This document shows, piece after piece, positions 1 to 7,602 of a stretch of DNA of 32,359 nucleotides. The position numbers and the translations under genes are program-made. The stretch is from Lachnospiraceae bacterium (GTDB lineage: Bacteria > Bacillota > Clostridia > Lachnospirales > Lachnospiraceae): positions 1-32,359 of the forward strand of contig JAQXWO010000280.1 in NCBI GenBank assembly GCA_029225485.1, given 5' to 3'. The notes under the pieces are model-generated. The model was not told the DNA's origin. It was given only the letters and a program-made list of their open reading frames with translations, and made no database searches. Position 1 is the stretch's first letter; every line of letters begins with the position of its first letter.

Positions 1-231
1 TGAAACTCAAGAGAGCCCTGTTTGAGTGAGCTGGCATCAGCCAGCGAGCGAGTGGCGAACGGCTGTCTTGGAAACACAGCTGGCGCATTAGCAATTCCCG
101 GCGCAGCGATTTAAACTCCTCTGGCCCCTGCAGACCCACCGTCCGCTGCTACGATAACCTTCCGCAGACTGATTTCGATTCTGCGGCGTCTCGTATTAAT
201 TAACTAAAGCCCCCTTTATTTAACGAAAGGG
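1..231. other. Non-coding, GC-rich structured intergenic segment downstream of argS (candidate ncRNA or dispersed repeat)
   Basis: No supported ORF in the track. Hairpins GCTGGC-ATCA-GCCAGC (30-45), CCGCAGA-N11-TCTGCGG (162-186) and CCCTTT-N8-AAAGGG (212-231). Confidence 0.45.
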
Positions 232-246
232 TATGTCGCACACATT

Positions 247-2013
247 TTACATGCGCTCCGGCGCCGAGAATCCCAGAAGATCGATGGAGGTCTCCAGCAC
301 TCTGCGTGTCAGATCCAGAAGCTCGATCCAGCTTCTCTGCTGTACCTCATCTTCCGTGCCAAGGATCCTGGTCTCGTGGTAGAAGCGGTTGAACTCGTTC
401 GCCAGATCATAGATGAAGGAACAGATCCGGTGAGGTGCCTTCTCCTCATATGCCTGTTCCATCATGCTGTTGAACTTCACAAGCTCCAGCATCAGTGCCT
501 TTTCACTCTCATTGGCAGGAGCCAGAATGTGTCCCTGCTCCACGCTTTTTCCGGATGCACGGTATTTGTTCAGAATGGACTTGATACGTACAATCGTGTA
601 CAGAATGTAGGGGCCGGAATTTCCTTCAAAGGAAGTGAAGCGCTCCATATCAAAGATGTAGTCCTTGGATGCCTGATTGGAAAGGTCTCCATACTTCACG
701 GCGGACAGACCTACCAGCTTCGCAGTCTCCCGGGCCTCATCCGGATCTACCTCGTGATTTTCGGTAATCTTCCGGAACATCTCTTCATTGATATCCTCCA
801 GCAGATACTCCAGACGCATCACACCGCCGGAACGTGTCTTGAAAGGCTTTCCGTCCCTGCCGTTCATAGTGCCGAATCCGATAAAGGTCAGCGCCGTCTT
901 ATCGCTGACCAGACCGGTCTTCCGTGCGCAGCGGAATACCTGCACAAAATGCATCTCCTGACGCTTGTCCACGCAGTAAATGATCTCGTCCGGATCATAT
1001 TCTTTCTTTCTGTCAATAATCGTCGCCAGATCGGTAGTCGTGTAAAGTGCGGCGCCGTCTGATTTCAGGATAATGCAGGGTGGAACCTCCTTTGTATCGG
1101 ATTCTTCCTTCACGTCCACAATCAGGGCTCCCTGATCTTCATAAGCGTATCCCTTTTCTTTCAGATAAGCAACCATATCCGGTATGTAGGGCTGTGCATC
1201 CGACTCTTTTTTCCAGAGTTCAAAGGATACATTCAGATTGCCGTAATTCTTCTTCAGGTCTTTGATGGAAACATTCAGAATATGCTGCCACAGTGCACGG
1301 TATCCTCTCACACCGTTCTGGAGCTTCGCCGTAGCATCCAGGGCTTCCTCACGGTATGCTGCATCCTCCTTGGACTTGGCGCTTGCCGCCGGATAGATCT
1401 CCTCCAGCTCGGAGATCGTAAAAGGTGCTTCCTCCGGATACTCTCCTGCAAAGTTCTCATCAAAATAAGGAAGCTCCGGCTGACGGTGCTTTACTTCAGT
1501 GATGATCAGACCCATCTGCAATCCCCAGTCTCCCAGATGTACATCGCCGATCGCCCTGTGTCCCATAAACTGACAGATCCGTTTCACACTCTCACCAATG
1601 ACTGCAGAGCGCAGATGTCCCACATGAAGGGGCTTTGCTACATTGGCTCCGCCGTAATCAATGATGATCGTCTTCGGCTGCTCTGCTTTATCCACAGACA
1701 GATTATCATCTGCCTGCATCGCAAGCAGATATTCTGCCACAAACTCACCGGAAACTTTCATATTAATAAAGCCCGGATTTACCGCCGCTACGTCTGCAAA
1801 TACCTGTTTCTCTTTCAGGACTGCCACCACATCATTTGCTATCATGATGGGTGCCTTTTTATATCTCTTGGCAGCAGCCAGGGCTCCGTTGCACTGATAT
1901 TCACATAAATCCGGACGATTGGAAATGCCCGTTTTTCCATAGGATGCTTCATAACCGCATACTTCAAATGCGTCCATTACTTCCTGACTGATCAGGTCCA
2001 GTATCTTCTTCAT
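247..2013 (-). CDS. argS: Arginyl-tRNA synthetase
   Basis: 588 aa ORF. Class I synthetase signature ANVAKPLHVGHLRSAVIGE; C-terminal DALR-type domain ending LLGFSAPERM. Confidence 0.97.
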   Translation of the reverse strand: MKKILDLISQEVMDAFEVCGYEASYGKTGISNRPDLCEYQCNGALAAAKRYKKAPIMIANDVVAVLKEKQVFADVAAVNPGFINMKVSGEFVAEYLLAMQADDNLSVDKAEQPKTIIIDYGGANVAKPLHVGHLRSAVIGESVKRICQFMGHRAIGDVHLGDWGLQMGLIITEVKHRQPELPYFDENFAGEYPEEAPFTISELEEIYPAASAKSKEDAAYREEALDATAKLQNGVRGYRALWQHILNVSIKDLKKNYGNLNVSFELWKKESDAQPYIPDMVAYLKEKGYAYEDQGALIVDVKEESDTKEVPPCIILKSDGAALYTTTDLATIIDRKKEYDPDEIIYCVDKRQEMHFVQVFRCARKTGLVSDKTALTFIGFGTMNGRDGKPFKTRSGGVMRLEYLLEDINEEMFRKITENHEVDPDEARETAKLVGLSAVKYGDLSNQASKDYIFDMERFTSFEGNSGPYILYTIVRIKSILNKYRASGKSVEQGHILAPANESEKALMLELVKFNSMMEQAYEEKAPHRICSFIYDLANEFNRFYHETRILGTEDEVQQRSWIELLDLTRRVLETSIDLLGFSAPERM

Positions 2014-2049
2014 GATCTTCCTCCCTTTGTCTGCTCATTCTTTCGACAT

Positions 2050-2085
2050 TTATCAAGTATATCACAGCGACCGCGGATTCTACAA
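2050..2085 (-). promoter_or_regulatory. Candidate sigmaA promoter for argS
   Basis: On the minus strand, TTGTAG - 18 nt - TATACT upstream of the argS RBS (GGGAGGAAG). Confidence 0.45.
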
Positions 2086-2102
2086 TATATAAAATCCATA
2101 AT

Positions 2103-4085
2103 TTATCCAAACAGATCGGAAGTCTTTTTCCCAAGGGTGACAGCGATCTCCTGCAGCTTCCTGTTGTTCTCATACAGGTTTTCCAGATAATCTCCGATTT
2201 TTCCATCGGACCGCTCATCTGCCTGCACAAGGGACAAGCCGCTCTCCTGAGCCGGATAAATGATCAGACTTGCTGCAAAGGCAGGTTCCCGGGCAAACCA
2301 TTCATATACTTCCCGCTCAAGTTCCGGATATTCTTCCAGGGTTTCATCCAGAATCACTGCTTTTACATGGCTGTAATCCATATAACGGTCACTGTATTCT
2401 TCCACCTGCTGCTGGATCCCGGATAGTGTACTGCCGCGAAAAATGGTGAGATTCCCCTGCTCCACCGGTTCTGCCTGCAGAGAAAACCCGGTTCCATCTC
2501 CAGTTTCTGTCTCATTTCCACCCTGGCCGTCGGTTCCGCTGTCTGTCGTCTTCTCTTCCTTTCTTTTTCCTTTCTTACTGTCTTCCATTTCTTGTGTCTG
2601 TTCTTTCCCTTCTGTCTTTTCTTTCTCTTCCGTCTCTTCCTCTTCCTGCCCTTTCCCGCCTCCGCCGCTGCCGGAAGCTTCTTCGCCATTCCACGCATAG
2701 ATCATCACCAGCTGCTCTCCTTCCATCCGCAATTCCAGCGCCATGGGAAAAATACGGTCTTCCAGTTCTCTGGCTGTGCAGCCGGTCAGCAGGATACACA
2801 GAATTCCAAAAAGCATCCCCGCCTTTTTTGTTTTTCTCCTGCATCCGCGAAAATACAGCAGTATATATACAAAGATCATGAATGGAGTCAGAAGATACAG
2901 ATTAAAGGCCCGATAATAATTGATCGCCGCCTCAGGACTTCGAAACCCTGCTGCTCCCCAGAATATCACAAAAATAATAAGTCCCCGAATCACCCACAGG
3001 ACAGCCGGCAGATTGTCATCAGCCGATATCCTCTCCTTCTGAAATTCCGTCAGTTCCCCCGCCAGTTCTTCCTGCCAGCCTCCTGCAATACCCTCTCTTT
3101 CCCACCACTTCTGTTTTTCTGTTTCCGATACCGTCTGCCATTTCTTTTCTCCTGTTTCCAGCATGATCTTCCATTTCAGTCCGGCTGCCTCCTGCCAGAG
3201 CCGTCCTGTCACTTCATTCAGTGCCCACAGACTGCTTCCCACAGAAAATGCCAAAGAAAACAGCAGAAGCATCAGGAAAAAGACATCCCAGCGCTGAATG
3301 AATCCTCCCGGTACCGTCACATTGCTCATGACCCTTACGGTAGGAAATTCAAACTGAAACATGCCTGCTGTTCCAAAAGAAGACGCCGTGATAAACAACA
3401 GGATTCCTGCCGGCAGGATGCTCCAGGCTGCAGCCCGGCGAAGCAGTCCGACTGTATTTCTTTTCGCGGAAAGACAGGGAAGCAGAACAGGCAGAAACAT
3501 CCCTCCCATACAGGCAAACACCTCATAGCTTCCCGCGGCAAGTCTCTCATCCGGCAGTAACCGGTGTTCCACTCCCGGAACCAGATTCATACCAGCGGCA
3601 TCCAATGCAGCCATGAAAAGAAACAGCACCAGAACCACCGGCACCGTCAGTTCGCTGAGCCTGCCCTGTATTTCAACCGTACCGGCCGCCAGATAGAGTC
3701 CGGCAGCTAAGGGCAGTGCCGCCAGAACAGGCAGTGGAACTTCCGGAAGCAGATAGACGGAGGCCAGATTTGCACATAAATTGATGCAGACTGTCGTATA
3801 GACCAGAAAATAAAATAATCCTGCAATGTAAACGAGCCATGCCCCGACTGTCCCGATTCTTCTGGAAAGCAGTTCAAAAAAATCATGTTCATCCTCTGAT
3901 ACCCGGACGATCAGGCCTGCAAAAATCACCCAGAACAAAAATCCTGCTGCCAGACACCCCACCATGGTTCCGAGGCTTCTTCCGGCGAGACAGACAGGAA
4001 GCATCAGGCAAAGTCTGGCCAGCCAGTCCAGAATCAAAAATGATTTCATCTGACGCGGTGATATTTTCTGATTATGCGAAAACAT
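2103..4085 (-). CDS. Spore germination protein: GerAB-type permease fused to the N-terminal domain of a GerAC-type lipoprotein
   Basis: 660 aa ORF. N-terminus KISPRQ plus multiple TM segments as in GerAB/endospore germination permeases. In-frame MLFGILCILLTGC lipobox and RELEDRIFPMALEL / SHVKAVILDETLEE resembling the GerAC N-domain. Directly downstream of gerAA. Confidence 0.85.
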   Translation of the reverse strand: MFSHNQKISPRQMKSFLILDWLARLCLMLPVCLAGRSLGTMVGCLAAGFLFWVIFAGLIVRVSEDEHDFFELLSRRIGTVGAWLVYIAGLFYFLVYTTVCINLCANLASVYLLPEVPLPVLAALPLAAGLYLAAGTVEIQGRLSELTVPVVLVLFLFMAALDAAGMNLVPGVEHRLLPDERLAAGSYEVFACMGGMFLPVLLPCLSAKRNTVGLLRRAAAWSILPAGILLFITASSFGTAGMFQFEFPTVRVMSNVTVPGGFIQRWDVFFLMLLLFSLAFSVGSSLWALNEVTGRLWQEAAGLKWKIMLETGEKKWQTVSETEKQKWWEREGIAGGWQEELAGELTEFQKERISADDNLPAVLWVIRGLIIFVIFWGAAGFRSPEAAINYYRAFNLYLLTPFMIFVYILLYFRGCRRKTKKAGMLFGILCILLTGCTARELEDRIFPMALELRMEGEQLVMIYAWNGEEASGSGGGGKGQEEEETEEKEKTEGKEQTQEMEDSKKGKRKEEKTTDSGTDGQGGNETETGDGTGFSLQAEPVEQGNLTIFRGSTLSGIQQQVEEYSDRYMDYSHVKAVILDETLEEYPELEREVYEWFAREPAFAASLIIYPAQESGLSLVQADERSDGKIGDYLENLYENNRKLQEIAVTLGKKTSDLFG

Positions 4086-4105
4086 GCTGTGATTTTCCTT
4101 TCCTT

Positions 4106-5665
4106 TTATTTTCTGCTGTCGGTTTTTCCGTTCTCCGAATGAGTCCTGACTTTGCTGTCAGAACCGCTGTATGCTTTCTGTCCCGTGTTTTTCCGGTATC
4201 TTCTCCTGGCTCCCGGCCTGGTAAATACAGGACGGAACGCCAGCTTCTGCAGCGGCCCCCGAAGGATCCCGTCAGTCACTGCAGAGATTCCGTCTCTGGA
4301 AGATGCCACATAGGGCATCAGATAAGGAATATCGAAGCTCTCCAGACGGCAAAGATGGATCAGAAGCAGGAACCAGCCGAACACAAATCCATAGATTCCC
4401 AGAATCCCGCACAGAACTATCATCCCGTATTTCAGCAGCCGTATTGCCTCCGACAGTTCTTCATTGGGAATCGAAAAAGATCCAAGGGCCGTAAGAGCCG
4501 TCACGATCACCACCACAGGGCTGAGCAGATTTGCGCTGACTGCTGCCTGACCGATGATCAGACCTCCCACAATCCCGATGGTATTTCCGATAGCACCGGG
4601 CATCCGGATCCCTGCCTCACGGAGCAGTTCAAAAGAAATCTCCAGAAACAAAATCTCCACCAGCCCCGGAAACGGGACCCCTGCCCTGGCCTCTGCCAGA
4701 GAAAGAGCCAGGGCTGTGGGCAGCAGCTGCGGGTGAAATCCGGTCACTGCCAGATACAGCCCCGGCATGGAAAAGGCAAGAAACAGGGCCAGATAGCGGA
4801 TACATCGCAAAAGAGAGGCGATCTCAAAGCCCCCATAATAGTCATCCCCGGTCTTCATCAGAGTGTTCAGCGTCGTTGGCAGAAGCAGCGCTACCGGTGA
4901 ATTATCTGACAGCAATGCGATCCTGCCCTCCAGAATGGCCATGGACGCCTGATCCGGACGCTCTGTTGTCTGAAATCTCGGAAAGGGCGTCCAGGAAAAA
5001 CGCTCTGTCAGCTGCTCCAGAATACCACTGTCAGGCACTGCATCAATACAAATATTCTGCAGTTCCTGCCGGATCCGCTCCAGCAGCTCCGGACGTACCA
5101 GATCTTCCATATATACAAGGGCGGTCACCGTATTGGAACGCAGTCCCACTGAGTTTTCTTCCACCTTCAGTCCTGTGCTGCGGATCCGCTTACGGATCAA
5201 TGCTGTATTCAGCTTCACGGATTCACTGAAGGCCTCCCTGGATCCCCGAAGCACTTTTTCCGATTCTGCTTTTGATACTCCCAGTCCCGGATAACCCTGG
5301 CTGCTGATCTTCAGTGCTTTCCCGTATCCATCCAGAAAAAACACTGCATTTCCCGCCAGCATGGCATCCATGGCTTCCTCCAGAGAGGTAAATTCACTGC
5401 TGTCGGAGATGCCGGCTCCATTTTCCGAAATCACCCTTCGGATATCCCTGGCGGGCAGCTCCCACAGATGATTCAGCAGTTTTCCGATCACAGAGTCCTC
5501 CAGCATCATGTTGCTGACTGCAGATTCGATGTATACGATCAGGCAATCCACCGGTTCCGGCATTCCGGGAGCCATTTTCCGGATGATAATATCATCGCAT
5601 CCCCTGCAGAGCCGACGGATACGCGCTTCATTTTCGCTCAGTCTTTCTGAAATCCTGTCTTCCAT
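4106..5665 (-). CDS. gerAA: Spore germination protein, GerA/GerAA family
   Basis: 519 aa. GerA family motifs: DCLIVYIESAVSN, GRIALLSDNSPVALLLPTTL, PGLYLAVTGFHPQLLPTALALSLAEARAGVPFPGLVEILFLEISFELLREAGIRMPGAIG. Confidence 0.95.
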   Translation of the reverse strand: MEDRISERLSENEARIRRLCRGCDDIIIRKMAPGMPEPVDCLIVYIESAVSNMMLEDSVIGKLLNHLWELPARDIRRVISENGAGISDSSEFTSLEEAMDAMLAGNAVFFLDGYGKALKISSQGYPGLGVSKAESEKVLRGSREAFSESVKLNTALIRKRIRSTGLKVEENSVGLRSNTVTALVYMEDLVRPELLERIRQELQNICIDAVPDSGILEQLTERFSWTPFPRFQTTERPDQASMAILEGRIALLSDNSPVALLLPTTLNTLMKTGDDYYGGFEIASLLRCIRYLALFLAFSMPGLYLAVTGFHPQLLPTALALSLAEARAGVPFPGLVEILFLEISFELLREAGIRMPGAIGNTIGIVGGLIIGQAAVSANLLSPVVVIVTALTALGSFSIPNEELSEAIRLLKYGMIVLCGILGIYGFVFGWFLLLIHLCRLESFDIPYLMPYVASSRDGISAVTDGILRGPLQKLAFRPVFTRPGARRRYRKNTGQKAYSGSDSKVRTHSENGKTDSRK

Positions 5666-5740
5666 ACATGTCTCCCATTTCCCGTGTCATTTCTCCTCAG
5701 ACCTTTTCTATTCTTTTGCAGTGTTCTGTGCACAGCATGC

Positions 5741-5795
5741 AAAAAAAGCAAGGCCAAGGGATCCTCCTGAGATATCCTTTAGTCTTGCCTCTTTT
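5741..5795 (-). terminator. Rho-independent terminator downstream of the GntR regulator gene
   Basis: Minus strand GGCAAGactAAGGATatctcaggaggATCcCTTggCCTTGC followed by TTTTTTT. Confidence 0.8.
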
Positions 5796-5839
5796 TCCTG
5801 TCATTATACCTGCTCTTTTTGCCCGTCCTGTCTGCCGGC

Positions 5840-6514
5840 TCAGTTTTTCCGCTCCAGACGGTGAATCATATACTGCTTCTGCCGCTCCACATGAAGTACG
5901 ATAATCTCCACTGCTTTCGCTTCATCCCGCTCTTCCAGCGCATGTACGATCTCCTCATGCTCCTGCACCAGCTGTGCATGAGACAGTTTGTCCTTCAGAT
6001 ACTCCATCCGATACCGGTACATCTGTTCCCGCAGATTGTTGAGGATCTGTACCAGCTTGCGGTTTCCGGTCATTTCATAGATCACTGCATGAAACTCCTC
6101 GTCTGCCTCCGCATAGGCGATCACGTCTGTCCCATACAGAATCCTCTTAAACTCATCCGAGGCTTTCTTCAGACGCGTCATCTGCTCCTCCGCATAATTT
6201 CTGCAGGCCTGTCTGACAGCCAGTTCTTCCAGAGCCAATCTCACTTCCAGCACATCCTGCAGATCCGACAGGGTAATATCCGCGACGATAGCACCCTTGC
6301 GCGGAATCATGATCACCAGTCCCTCCAGCTCCAGCTTTCGGATCGCTTCCCGCACCGGAGTACGGCTGACGCCCAGCTTCTGGGCCAAATGGATCTCCAT
6401 CAGCCGCTCTCCCGGCTCCAGTTCTCCCTTCAGAATCGCCTGCCGCAGCGTCTGAAACACCACATCCCGCAGGGGCAGGTACTCGTTCATCTGCAATTGA
6501 AATGTATCTACCAT
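5840..6514 (-). CDS. GntR family transcriptional regulator, FadR/FCD subfamily
   Basis: N-terminal wHTH (LAQKLGVSRTPVREAIRKLELEGLVIMIPRKGAIV) and all-alpha FCD domain (EADEEFHAVIYEMTGNRKL). ORF opens at 6547; ATG at 6514 is preferred because GGAGG lies 5 nt upstream. Confidence 0.93.
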   Translation of the reverse strand: MVDTFQLQMNEYLPLRDVVFQTLRQAILKGELEPGERLMEIHLAQKLGVSRTPVREAIRKLELEGLVIMIPRKGAIVADITLSDLQDVLEVRLALEELAVRQACRNYAEEQMTRLKKASDEFKRILYGTDVIAYAEADEEFHAVIYEMTGNRKLVQILNNLREQMYRYRMEYLKDKLSHAQLVQEHEEIVHALEERDEAKAVEIIVLHVERQKQYMIHRLERKN

Positions 6515-6567
6515 CTTATCCTCCGTATCCTGTAATTCTCTGGTCATCCTCTGTCTGTATATATCCG

Positions 6568-7455
6568 TCAGCGATCCTGCTCTCTTCCATCCGGCTGAAA
6601 AAACTCTGTCAGGAAGACATCGCGTCCGGCTCCGTTCTCACACATCCGGCGGTAAGCCGCCTCCGCCTTTTCCCGGTCATCAAACAGTCCGAACACCGTC
6701 GGTCCGCTTCCGCTCATCATGGCCCCGGCTGCCCCCAGCTCCAGCATCTCCTCTTTGATCTCCTGCACCACCGGATACGCCGGGATCGTGACCGTCTCCA
6801 GCACATTTCCCATTTTCTCAGTCATACCGGAAAAATCTCCGCTCCAAACAGCCGCAATCTGCCCGTCAATATCCGGATGATCCTGCAGCTCATCCGCTCT
6901 CAGATGACCATACACAAAGGCAGTCGACACATCGATCCAGGGCTTGGTCAGCAGCACAGAACACTGTGGAGCCTCCGGCAGCCTTGTCAGACGCTCTCCG
7001 ATGCCTTCTGCCAGCGCCGTACCCCCCATAATACAATAGGGAATATCTGCTCCCAGCTTCACACCTCTTTCACAGAGCTGTGCCTCCGACAATCCAAGGC
7101 TGTACAGATCATTCATCCCCTTCAGTACAGCCGCCGCATCCGTACTTCCTCCGGCAAGCCCTGCCGCCATGGGGATCTTCTTTTCCAGATGGATCCTGAT
7201 CCCTCCCGGCAATCCGAACTCTTCTCTCAGCAGTCTGGCCGCCCGGTACACAAGATTCCTCTCATCTGTCGGCAGCTCCGGTCGATTGGTGCTGACAAAT
7301 ATCCCCTCTGTTTCCACCTGTGAAAGTACCAGCTCATCACACAGTCCAATGGTCTGCATCACCATACGCAGATCATGGTAACCATCCTCACGTTTCCGAA
7401 TCACATCCAGACCAAGATTGATCTTGGCCCGGGCTTTCAGCTTCAGTTCACTCAT
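6568..7455 (-). CDS. ispE: 4-diphosphocytidyl-2-C-methyl-D-erythritol kinase
   Basis: 295 aa. GHMP kinase motifs KARAKINLGLDVIRKREDGYHDLRMVMQTI, PMAAGLAGGSTDAAAVL, GAMMSGSGPTVFGLF. Confidence 0.97.
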   Translation of the reverse strand: MSELKLKARAKINLGLDVIRKREDGYHDLRMVMQTIGLCDELVLSQVETEGIFVSTNRPELPTDERNLVYRAARLLREEFGLPGGIRIHLEKKIPMAAGLAGGSTDAAAVLKGMNDLYSLGLSEAQLCERGVKLGADIPYCIMGGTALAEGIGERLTRLPEAPQCSVLLTKPWIDVSTAFVYGHLRADELQDHPDIDGQIAAVWSGDFSGMTEKMGNVLETVTIPAYPVVQEIKEEMLELGAAGAMMSGSGPTVFGLFDDREKAEAAYRRMCENGAGRDVFLTEFFQPDGREQDR

Positions 7456-7497
7456 AACTTATCCCCTGTCATGTACATCATTCTGACTTTTTGCATT

Positions 7498-7507
7498 TTG
7501 TATACAA
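7498..7507. promoter_or_regulatory. Candidate GntR-type operator TTGTATACAA upstream of ispE
   Basis: Perfect 10-bp palindrome just downstream of the predicted promoter of the ispE-gntR operon. Confidence 0.5.
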
Positions 7508-7519
7508 TCTATTTCTTCT

Positions 7520-7549
7520 TATATATCATGCATTTCCCCGCTCTGTCAA
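7520..7549 (-). promoter_or_regulatory. SigmaA-type promoter for ispE-gntR
   Basis: Minus strand TTGACA (7544-7549) - 18 nt - TATATA (7520-7525). Confidence 0.65.
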
Positions 7550-7602
7550 GTTCCAAAATGGAATATTCGGTGATTTGCAGGATTCTGCGGCGTCACCTTC
7601 TA

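Noticed and set aside
177-190. 14-nt sequence gattctgcggcgtc shared with 7581-7594, each followed by tattaat
   Set aside because: A shared 14-mer is expected by chance in a window of this size; context does not otherwise match.
2041-2048. Spo0A-box-like TGTCGAAA near the argS promoter
   Set aside because: The 7-mer core is expected several times by chance per window, and there is no independent support.
2592-3560. 322-aa plus-strand ORF opposite the gerAB-gerAC gene
   Set aside because: Composition (His/Gln/Pro/Arg/Cys-rich) and position are typical of antisense spurious ORFs over a well-supported gene.
3839-4900. 353-aa plus-strand ORF opposite gerAB/gerAA
   Set aside because: Spans two confidently called minus-strand genes; no domain signal.
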